The notes under the pieces are model-generated. The model saw only the letters and a program-made list of their open reading frames with translations. It ran no database searches and was not told where the DNA came from. 29,117 nucleotides of DNA from an uncultured Bacilli bacterium (lineage in GTDB: Bacteria > Bacillota_I > Bacilli_A > RF39 > UBA660), in the NCBI GenBank assembly GCA_910583945.1, contig CAJTYF010000016.1, positions 1 through 29,117 on the forward strand. The letters are read 5' to 3'. A program made the translations under genes and the position numbers. Below, piece by piece: positions 23,294-29,117 of this stretch (its first letter is position 1; every line of letters begins with the position of its first letter).

Positions 23294-24628
23294 ATGAGCT
23301 TAGAAGAAATTAGAAAATACGATACATTTATTTATGATCACTATAAAATCGAAGAACACGAAAAGTGCTTGAACATTACTTTTTATTTTGAAATACCTGG
23401 GTTAGAAACGTTTACTCCTAGTTTAGAAATTCCTAAATTAAAGCATAAAAAAGTCGATGATTTGGTTGAAAACATTGTCTTTCATTTGGGAATGGTTGAA
23501 ATGATGAGTTATTATAAATGTTGCCTTCCACCAAATATTCTTGTAAAATGTGGTTCACTTAATGAAGAGCAAACCGCTTGGTTTAAAAAACTTTATTTTT
23601 TAGGATTAGGAGAATTTTTTTACACTAATAATATCGAAGTGCATTATGATGATTTTGTTACTTTTCATTTTTTAGGAAAAGAAAGGAAACCATTCAATTT
23701 AAATTATGATGGAAATGGCGTCATGATTGCTATTGGTGGAGGAAAAGATTCTTGTGTCAGTTTAGAACTTTTAAAAGAAGAGAAAGACCGAAGTGCTTTT
23801 ATTATTAATCCTAAACCTGTTATGCTTCATTGTGCTCATGTTTCAGGTTTAGATGAAGATTCTATTTTTAAAATTAAAAGAAATTTGGATTTAAAAATTG
23901 TTGAATTAAATAAAAGAGGTTTTTTAAATGGTCATACGCCTTTTTCAAGTATGGTTGCTTTTACTTCTTTTTTAACCGCTTATTTAAATGATAAAGAATA
24001 TATTGTTTTGTCAAATGAAGCGAGTGCTAATGAGTCTAATGTCGTTGGGACAAACGTTAATCATCAGTATTCTAAGTCTTATGAATTTGAACAAGATTTT
24101 AATGCCTATACAAAACGTTATTTTAACATTCCTATTCATTATTTTTCTTTTTTGCGTCCGATTAATGAGTACCAAATTGGAAAGCTTTTTTCTAATATGC
24201 CAGCGTATCATTCGATTTTCAAAAGTTGTAATCCTGGGAGTAAAGAAAATCCTTGGATTTGGTGTAATGCTTGTGCAAAATGCTTGTTTGTGTATGCCAT
24301 GCTTAGCCCTTTTTTATATAAAGAAGAATTGATCTCTATTTTTAAAGAGGACTTGTTTGAAAAGAAAGAGTTGTTACCTCTGTTTATTGATTTATTAGGT
24401 TATGGAGAAAATAAGCCTTTTGATTGTGTGGGCACTTATGAAGAGATTAATTATGCTATTTGTAAAACCATCAAAAAATTAGGGGGAGATTTACCTTTTT
24501 TATTAAAGTATTATCAAGAACATTATCCTTTAACCGAGAATCAATCTTTAGAGAATTATTGGAATCCAGACCATCAGTTAAATGAGCGTTTTGAAGGTAT
24601 TTTGAAAAGAGCGATAAAAAATGATTGA
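23294..24628 (+). CDS. murL: MurL-type UDP-MurNAc-L-Ala-L-Glu epimerase
   Basis: This 444-residue protein has a PP-loop nucleotide-binding motif GGGKDS (148-153) typical of ATP pyrophosphatases, with NGVMIAI before it. It also has LSNEASANESN (about 239-249), HYFSFLRPINEYQIGKLF (about 282-299) and a cysteine motif WCNACAKC (C324, C327, C330). This is the arrangement of MurL, which converts the L-Glu of UDP-MurNAc-L-Ala-L-Glu to D-Glu using ATP (known from Xanthomonas; EC 5.1.1.23). It overlaps the MurD-like ligase by 8 nt, the expected partner. The assignment rests on motifs and that pairing; no other racemase for glutamate is in the window. Confidence 0.8.
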   Translation: MSLEEIRKYDTFIYDHYKIEEHEKCLNITFYFEIPGLETFTPSLEIPKLKHKKVDDLVENIVFHLGMVEMMSYYKCCLPPNILVKCGSLNEEQTAWFKKLYFLGLGEFFYTNNIEVHYDDFVTFHFLGKERKPFNLNYDGNGVMIAIGGGKDSCVSLELLKEEKDRSAFIINPKPVMLHCAHVSGLDEDSIFKIKRNLDLKIVELNKRGFLNGHTPFSSMVAFTSFLTAYLNDKEYIVLSNEASANESNVVGTNVNHQYSKSYEFEQDFNAYTKRYFNIPIHYFSFLRPINEYQIGKLFSNMPAYHSIFKSCNPGSKENPWIWCNACAKCLFVYAMLSPFLYKEELISIFKEDLFEKKELLPLFIDLLGYGENKPFDCVGTYEEINYAICKTIKKLGGDLPFLLKYYQEHYPLTENQSLENYWNPDHQLNERFEGILKRAIKND

Positions 24629-25964
24629 AAAAATTATTAATCAGTTAAAAGATAAAAAAATTGCTTTATTAGGATTTGGTAGAGAAGGAAAGTCTACGTA
24701 TCAATTTATTCGAACGTATTTAAAAGAGCAACCCTTAACGATTTTGGATAAAAATCCTATTAGTAATGAGAATTTAGAAAAAGATGATTTTTTGAATATT
24801 GTTACAGGGGATGCGTATTTAGATTCGTTGGATGTTTATGAGTTAATTATTAAAACTCCAGGTATTTCTTTAAAAGATACAGATATAAATTCAATAAAAG
24901 ATAAAATTACTTCTCAAATGGAGCTTTTTTTAGAAGTCAATCGAAAAAATGTGATTGGAATTACAGGAACAAAAGGTAAAAGTACAACTAGTTCTCTAAT
25001 TTATGAAATGATTAAAGATCAAAATGAAAATTGTATTTTGGCAGGTAATATTGGCATTCCTCTTTTTGATGTTTTAAAAGATTCTAATGAGGAAACTTTA
25101 TTTGTGTTAGAAATGTCGAGTCATCAGCTGGAGTTTTTGAAAGTTTCTCCTCATATTGGTGTGATTCTTAATTTATTTGAAGACCATTTAGATCATGCGG
25201 GAAGTGTTTCCCATTACCATGCGATTAAACTCAATATGTTTAAGTTTCAAGACGAACAAGATTTTATGGTTTATTCTTCTTTTAATAAAACTTTGGCTTC
25301 TAAAGTATTAGAGAATCATTATTTAAGTCAAGCTTATCAAATTAACTTAGAAGATTCTAAAAGTGATGTTTTTAAAAGAGAGCAAGCTGTTTATTTTCAT
25401 GATAAAAAAATATATGATACAACTTTAAAAAGACATTTGTTAGGTCAACATAATTTAGAAAATATTGTTTTTGCTTTAACGGTCATGGAACTTCTTCATT
25501 TTGATAATGAAAAAGCGGTTGGAGTTGCTAATCAATTTAATACTCTTAAATATCGTTTGGAAAGTATTGGTACTTTTAATTTTGTTACATATTATAGGTC
25601 GATGTTATCAACGATTCCAGAAGCAACCATTAATGATATCGAGGCTTTAGAAAACGTTAATACATTAATTTTTGGTGGGATGGACCGTGGTATTTCTTAT
25701 GAGAAGTTAATTGACTATTTAAAAAAATCTTCTATTGAACATTTTATTTGTATGCCTACAACTGGACATAAAATCGCCTCTTTTTTACCCCAAGAAAAAG
25801 TTTTTTTGGTTACTACGTTAAAAGAAGCAGTGGAAGTGGCTAAAAAAGTGACAAAAAAAAATACCCTTTGTTTACTCTCTCCAGCAGCTAGTAGTTATGA
25901 ACAATTTAAGAATTATGAAGAAAAGGGCGATAAGTTTAAAGAATATGTGATTCAAGCGGATTAG
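24621..25964 (+). CDS. murD2: MurD2-type UDP-MurNAc-L-Ala:L-glutamate ligase
   Basis: This 447-residue protein is a Mur ligase. N-terminal GFGREGKS (18-24) is UDP-substrate-binding. The P-loop GTKGKSTT (116-123) follows, then EMSSHQLE, NLFEDHLDHAGS (184-195), GQHNLEN (275-281), GGMDRG (352-357) and a C-terminal SPAASSYEQFKNYEEKGDKF. The pairing with murL and the STIPEAT stretch (330-336), in place of the ATN of D-Glu-specific MurD, fit MurD2, which adds L-Glu. Oddities: the conserved N-D-S before STIPEAT is replaced by YYRSML (324-329), and the His of the HR-E motif by Tyr311 (KYRLE). Activity may be altered. It converges with the minus-strand gene, sharing a few bases. Confidence 0.8.
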   Translation: MIEKIINQLKDKKIALLGFGREGKSTYQFIRTYLKEQPLTILDKNPISNENLEKDDFLNIVTGDAYLDSLDVYELIIKTPGISLKDTDINSIKDKITSQMELFLEVNRKNVIGITGTKGKSTTSSLIYEMIKDQNENCILAGNIGIPLFDVLKDSNEETLFVLEMSSHQLEFLKVSPHIGVILNLFEDHLDHAGSVSHYHAIKLNMFKFQDEQDFMVYSSFNKTLASKVLENHYLSQAYQINLEDSKSDVFKREQAVYFHDKKIYDTTLKRHLLGQHNLENIVFALTVMELLHFDNEKAVGVANQFNTLKYRLESIGTFNFVTYYRSMLSTIPEATINDIEALENVNTLIFGGMDRGISYEKLIDYLKKSSIEHFICMPTTGHKIASFLPQEKVFLVTTLKEAVEVAKKVTKKNTLCLLSPAASSYEQFKNYEEKGDKFKEYVIQAD

Positions 25965-26467
25965 CGATGAAAGATATTTAGTATTTTACCAGTGATTAGG
26001 ACAATTGAATCACTTTTTTTTGTGGCAATGTTTTTGCATAGGGCTTTACCTCCTACGGTTAAGGAAGAAATGAAGGACGTAATTAAAATGGTTGCAAGAA
26101 GAGGATTCATCCCAAGCGTTATTAAGTAGACGGCTAAAGAAGCACCTAGACTTCCACTGATAATACCACAGATGTCTCCAATGATGTCGTTACAGACACT
26201 CGATACTTTGGTACTGTTTTTTAAAAGTTTTATACAGGCTTGAGCTTCTTTTATTTTTTTCGAATTTCTAGCGTGAAAAGGGGCTTCTAAAGCGGTTAAG
26301 GTTGCCACACCAATCATATCAAATAAAATACCTATTAAAATGACAAGGATTAAAACGATAGTTAGTAGAATAATGTTTAAATTTGATAAATAAGACGATA
26401 AGCCACTAAATAAGGCGGATAGAATAAAAGATAAAATAAATACTTGTATAATCCATTTGTTTTTCAA
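25961..26467 (-). CDS. CorB/CNNM-like (DUF21-related) membrane protein
   Basis: This protein is about 168 residues from TTG 26467, or 171 from TTG 26476. The 26467 start is preferred since AGAGAGG (26477-26483) would be 9 nt away. It has four hydrophobic segments and a central FDMIGVATLTALEAPFHARNSKKIKEAQ that resembles short CorB/CNNM-like proteins of Firmicutes. A second half has CNDIIGDICGIISGSLGASLAV. It lacks CBS domains. A transport or metal-linked role is family inference. An extended -10 (TGT-TAAAAT, minus strand) lies at 26492-26500. It is convergent with murD2, overlapping its stop by 3 nt. Confidence 0.6.
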   Translation of the reverse strand: MKNKWIIQVFILSFILSALFSGLSSYLSNLNIILLTIVLILVILIGILFDMIGVATLTALEAPFHARNSKKIKEAQACIKLLKNSTKVSSVCNDIIGDICGIISGSLGASLAVYLITLGMNPLLATILITSFISSLTVGGKALCKNIATKKSDSIVLITGKILNIFHR

Positions 26468-26576
26468 TTTTTTCAACCTCTCTGTTTCTTTATTTTAACA
26501 TAAAAGATTTCTTTAGCGTAAAAAAATTCATTATAATCATTATTTTTTAGGATGCTAAAATATGCGATGTTTTGTA

Positions 26577-26605
26577 TTGTGTCAAGTATGAATTATTTGT
26601 ATAAT
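26577..26605 (+). promoter_or_regulatory. Possible promoter of the truncated surface-protein gene
   Basis: TTGTGT (26577-26582), a 17-bp spacer and TATAAT (26600-26605) would start transcription near 26612. No ribosome-binding site follows before either candidate start. Confidence 0.45.
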
Positions 26606-26624
26606 TCAATTAATTATAATAGAT

Positions 26625-27515
26625 GTGATTATAATTCGAGTAAAAATTAATGTTATTATGGGGAGAATCCCTGACTTTGATCAAGGCGATATTCAACTTG
26701 CCTTTACAATTGATGGTGTAAAAGGAACGGTTTTTCCGAATAGAAATTCAGGTTATGTAGGAAAAAATGTAACTTGTGAAAAAGGTGTTACAGCAGTCTG
26801 GAATAATGATTTATGGGGAGTTGTAAATGTTAACAGTAATGGAAATACTAAAGTAACTTGTAATGTAGAATTTCAAATAGCTTCTAATATAAATGAAGCA
26901 AAAATAGGTGATTATGTAAGTTATACACCAAGTCAAACAAATTTTGAAATATCTAAAAGTGATACAGGTTATGAAGATCAAATAATTAATCCAAGTGAAT
27001 TAAATTTATGGAGAATTATAAAAAAGAATGATGATGGTACGATTGAAATGATATCAGAAAATACATCCAGTAATGCAGTTACTTTATACTCTCAAACGGG
27101 TTATGATGGTTATGTGCGAATATTAAAACGTTTAGCAACGAGTTATGAAACTAGTGGCATTACAGCCGGATCAAGGTATATGGGTTATGAAGAAGAAGAG
27201 AATGGTAAGTTGTATGAAAATGATATAAAATTAGTACAAGAAGCTTGTAATAGCTTAAAGAGCTCTTCAGGATATTATATAGGAAGCCGTGAATATTCTG
27301 TAACTGATAATCCAGGGGGTATGGAATACTATTATTATGTTAGAATTGTGGATTCTGATGGAGACGTAACAACAGCTCCTATTTATAATTACGCGTATGG
27401 TCAATTTTCTGATCTAACAGTATCTAATTTTCTTCGTCCCATTGTCATTTTGAAATCAGGTATTACATCAATTAGTGGTAATGGTTCAAAAGATAATCCT
27501 TGGAAAGTAAACTGA
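26625..27515 (+). CDS. Surface-type protein lacking an N-terminal anchor (probably truncated)
   Basis: From GTG 26625 this is 296 residues; ATG 26658 is an alternative start. The region from DIQLAFTIDGVKGTVFP on looks like a known type of Firmicutes secreted protein: Gly/Asn-rich beta domain, IGDYVSYTPSQTNFEI, LNLWRIIKKNDDGTIEM, SRYMGYEE, and the C-terminal signature LRPIVILK...ISGNGSKDNPW shared with 851-2305. Relatives start with a signal peptide or membrane anchor. Here the upstream frame gives only a short Ile-rich stretch from 26592, stopped by TGA at 26589, and no ribosome-binding site is seen. Likely an N-terminally truncated or degraded copy. It has a promoter-like element and a clear terminator. 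Confidence 0.55.
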   Translation: MIIIRVKINVIMGRIPDFDQGDIQLAFTIDGVKGTVFPNRNSGYVGKNVTCEKGVTAVWNNDLWGVVNVNSNGNTKVTCNVEFQIASNINEAKIGDYVSYTPSQTNFEISKSDTGYEDQIINPSELNLWRIIKKNDDGTIEMISENTSSNAVTLYSQTGYDGYVRILKRLATSYETSGITAGSRYMGYEEEENGKLYENDIKLVQEACNSLKSSSGYYIGSREYSVTDNPGGMEYYYYVRIVDSDGDVTTAPIYNYAYGQFSDLTVSNFLRPIVILKSGITSISGNGSKDNPWKVN

Positions 27516-27525
27516 ATTAAAAAGT

Positions 27526-27556
27526 AAAAAGGTTCGATATTAAGTCGAGCTTTTTA
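27526..27556 (+). terminator. Rho-independent terminator
   Basis: AAAAAG-G-TTCGA (27526 onward) pairs with TCGAG-CTTTTT (27544-27555) around a loop, ending in Ts. It follows the gene at 26625-27515. Confidence 0.75.
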
Positions 27557-27586
27557 TTAACTGTAAAATAATAAGTGTATACAAAT

Positions 27587-27612
27587 AAAAAAAGTTCTTT
27601 TGAACTTTTTTT
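27587..27612 (-). terminator. Rho-independent terminator of the large RNA (bidirectional shape)
   Basis: A perfect 11-bp stem, AAAAAAAGTTC (27587-27597) with GAACTTTTTTT (27602-27612), has a TTTT loop. On the minus strand the run of As on the left reads as the U tract. Confidence 0.9.
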
Positions 27613-28087
27613 AAATAACAGAAGTGGTATCTCACAAATTAATTTTACGGCTTAGGTCGAGTTGAATTTCTCTATTTTCTCGCCTTCGGTTACCCTTGGG
27701 TGATTTCTCTTTAAGGAAAATAATTAAATGTCACCATTTTAATTACTCGATTGCCACTTAGTCCGTACCTTAATCCTTGTGATGTTGACACTCTAGAGGT
27801 TTTCCCAAACACATAATAATCAATACTTATTCGCTTTTGCAAGTAATGTTTTCAAATCATAGAATCGATTATCCCACATTATCACGCACGACATGTGCTT
27901 TTATATAATGATTTGCCTCGATAAAAGGAGATGGGTTATATGCCATTATAACTTTCCTTAAATCTGAAATTATATATCCACCCTTCTCTGGGCGAAAAAA
28001 GCAGAATATATAAAGTGCTTTCACACAATTGATAGATTTTTAGCCCTATCTTCATATTGGTTATGTGACTAGAATAATGCACCACGT
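27587..28087 (-). ncRNA. Large structured non-coding RNA, about 500 nt (candidate ROOL-class)
   Basis: No long reading frame exists here, but the minus strand has a perfect promoter, an intrinsic terminator and dense long-range pairing. Plus-strand positions: 28081-28085 with 27624-27628 (ends closed); 27777-27782 with 27632-27637; 27763-27767 with 27646-27650; 27745-27750 with 27657-27662. Local hairpins are at 27721-27745, 27935-27952 and 27979-27994. The nested long-range stems form one rod with a multibranched head. Size, low coding content, a strong own promoter and a tRNA next door fit large ornate RNAs such as ROOL; OLE and GOLLD are alternatives. It lacks tRNA-like ends and a tag frame (not tmRNA), and lacks RNase P core motifs. 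Structured RNA: sure. Class: uncertain. Confidence 0.75.
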
Positions 28088-28093
28088 AATAGA

Positions 28094-28122
28094 ATTATAG
28101 CACCTTTACATAAATTTGTCAA
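28094..28122 (-). promoter_or_regulatory. Perfect consensus promoter of the large RNA
   Basis: Minus strand TTGACA (28117-28122), a 17-bp spacer and TATAAT (28094-28099), preceded by TGC, is a full consensus with extended -10. Start near 28087. It is the strongest promoter in the window. Confidence 0.9.
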
Positions 28123-28262
28123 CTTTCTTATTTTGACTTTACTAGATTTTATGCTTTTTTTAAATATTTAGAATCATTTCATATAAGAAAAAAGAATATT
28201 TTTTTAAAATTGGCTATAAAACTTAGAAAATTTAGTGTATAATTAAATCGTAAATAGAAAAT

Positions 28263-28286
28263 AAAAAAAACTTACTTTTGTAAGTT
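28263..28286 (-). terminator. Rho-independent terminator of tRNA-Gly
   Basis: On the minus strand AACTTAC-AAAA-GTAAGTT (28269-28286) is followed by a run of eight Ts, so the tRNA is a separate unit from the large RNA. Confidence 0.9.
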
Positions 28287-28295
28287 ATATTCATT

Positions 28296-28370
28296 TGGAG
28301 CAAGTGAGCGGGATCGAACCGCCATCTCAACCTTGGCAAGGTCGTATACTAACCATTGTACTACACCTGC
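28296..28370 (-). tRNA. tRNA-Gly (anticodon GCC)
   Basis: The minus-strand sequence folds into a 75-nt cloverleaf. The acceptor GCAGGTG pairs with CACTTGC. The D arm contains TAGTACAATGGTTAGTA, the anticodon loop CTTGCCAAG has GCC at 28335-28337, and the T loop is GGTTCGATCCC. The discriminator is U73 and CCA is encoded (plus-strand TGG 28296-28298). It is a single-gene unit with its own promoter and terminator. Confidence 0.97.
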
Positions 28371-28378
28371 ATGTTTTA

Positions 28379-28407
28379 ATCATAACAAAAATAAGGTCAG
28401 ATTGCAA
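28379..28407 (-). promoter_or_regulatory. Promoter of tRNA-Gly
   Basis: Minus strand TTGCAA (28402-28407), a 17-bp spacer and TGT-TATGAT (28379-28387) lie just upstream of the tRNA 5' end. It overlaps the leader of the divergent lipoprotein gene. Confidence 0.8.
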
Positions 28408-28423
28408 TAAAAAAGGAGAAAAA

Positions 28424-29053
28424 ATGAAAAATAAAAATAAAAAAATAGTGTTTATAAGTATTATTTTAATTTTGGTTATTGTGATGAGTGTCATGGTAGG
28501 TTGTACTTTTTTGAAAGAAAAACCTCTTGAAGAACCAAAAAATACAGTAGAAGTGGTTGATAAGATAGAGACATTTGGTTATCAATTAGAAGACCGAGAT
28601 ACTGAGGTTTATAAAAATACTTTTAATAAATTGAAAGATGTTTTAGCTAATTCAGAAGTTGATTATGAAGAATACGCTCGTTTTTTGACAAAATTATTTT
28701 TAATTGATTTATATACTATTGATAATAAAATAAGTAAGTATGATGTTGGAGCGTTGGATTTTATATATGAAACCGAAAAAGAAAAGTTTAAAAATAAATT
28801 ATTAGACACTATGTATAAATTGGTTTTAGATAATTCAAATCATGAAAGAAAACAAGAGCTACCTATAGTTAAAGATGTTAAAATTAATAAATTAGAGAAT
28901 ACAAAATATAAAAAAGGGACTATAGAGGTTACAGGTTTTAAAGTAAACGCTCAAATTCAATATGAAAAAGATTTAGGTTACGATAAAAATGTTGATGTTA
29001 CGATAATAAAAGAAGAAAATAAGTTGTATGTTGTCAATTTGAAAGCTTTATAG
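28424..29053 (+). CDS. Predicted lipoprotein, unknown function
   Basis: This 209-residue protein has a Lys/Asn-rich N-terminus, a hydrophobic signal (about 8-24) and a lipobox-like VMVGC, so the Cys near residue 25 is the likely lipidation site. The rest is acidic and mainly helical (ETEKEKFKNKLLDTMYKLVLD), then a beta-rich C-terminus (GTIEVTGFKVNAQIQYEKDLG...VDVTIIKEENKLYVVNLKAL) reminiscent of small substrate-binding or adhesion-type lipoproteins; no family recognised. ATG 28424 has a strong AAAGGAG; a longer reading from 28295 would cross the antisense of tRNA-Gly and is rejected. A weak TATAAT at 28238-28243 could serve it from the plus strand. It is divergent from the tRNA. Confidence 0.75.
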   Translation: MKNKNKKIVFISIILILVIVMSVMVGCTFLKEKPLEEPKNTVEVVDKIETFGYQLEDRDTEVYKNTFNKLKDVLANSEVDYEEYARFLTKLFLIDLYTIDNKISKYDVGALDFIYETEKEKFKNKLLDTMYKLVLDNSNHERKQELPIVKDVKINKLENTKYKKGTIEVTGFKVNAQIQYEKDLGYDKNVDVTIIKEENKLYVVNLKAL

Positions 29054-29117
29054 TATAAAAAAGTTTAAGTTCCGGCAAAAATCAGAAAAGGAAAGAAATA
29101 AAGTTAAGTAAATAAAG

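Noticed and set aside
27587..28087. RNase P RNA, tmRNA or SRP RNA
   Set aside because: I see no RNase P core motifs, no tRNA-like ends or tag frame, and no SRP domain IV tetraloop-type motif.
28295..28423. Longer N-terminus for the lipoprotein from 28295
   Set aside because: It would translate the antisense of tRNA-Gly, and ATG 28424 has a strong ribosome-binding site followed by a normal lipoprotein signal.
1..29117. CRISPR arrays, insertion sequences, prophage genes
   Set aside because: No spaced direct repeats, transposase motifs or phage structural genes were found.

Overview
The window is very AT-rich, tightly packed bacterial chromosome with Firmicutes-type ribosome-binding sites, frequent TTG/GTG starts and almost all genes on the plus strand. 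TGA is a true stop: several genes end in TGA and the next gene starts at once. Gene content and synteny suggest a small-genome member of the Bacilli side of the Firmicutes (RF39/Erysipelotrichales/Mollicutes-like gut lineages). It still makes peptidoglycan (MurD-type ligase, M23 peptidase). The taxonomic placement is inference.

Layout. (1) 1-2330: two tandem paralogous surface proteins with SipW/TasA-like N-termini, each with its own copy of the same promoter and its own terminator. (2) 2352-4970: a compact operon of a small membrane protein, a SAM methyltransferase, a DHH phosphoesterase and a degenerate kinase-like protein that carries a 10-G tract. (3) 5029-6800: a CapA-family protein and an unknown gene. 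(4) 6866-12169: parA, parB, an MscS channel, DUF951, an AbgT-type transporter and ychF. (5) 12227-13655: a Bax-inhibitor-1 protein and an unknown gene. (6) 13698-19409: rpsF-ssb-rpsR behind an S6:S18-type leader, then rplI, dnaB, a LysM/G5/M23 peptidase, a YycJ/WalJ-type metallo-hydrolase and rlmH. Blocks 4 and 6 follow the order commonly found near oriC in Firmicutes. (7) 19421-22109: a decaying or variable stretch around an intact ung. It holds a membrane-protein gene frameshifted at a poly-A run, an ORF with two in-frame TGA codons, and a helical protein gene frameshifted inside a 9-G tract. (8) 22104-26476: LemA (minus), a glyoxalase-II-like hydrolase, a MurL-MurD2 pair (the L-glutamate route to D-Glu in peptidoglycan), and a CorB/CNNM-like membrane protein (minus). 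(9) 26577-29117: a surface protein that has lost its N-terminal anchor, a large structured RNA of about 500 nt on the minus strand with a perfect consensus promoter and terminator, a minus-strand tRNA-Gly(GCC), and a divergent lipoprotein.

The main points for follow-up are the paired poly-G tracts in two genes (one in frame, one out of frame, candidate phase variation), the large structured RNA beside tRNA-Gly (candidate ROOL-class RNA), the MurL-MurD2 pair whose MurD2 has lost a conserved Asn-Asp motif, and the near-universal extended -10 promoter architecture.
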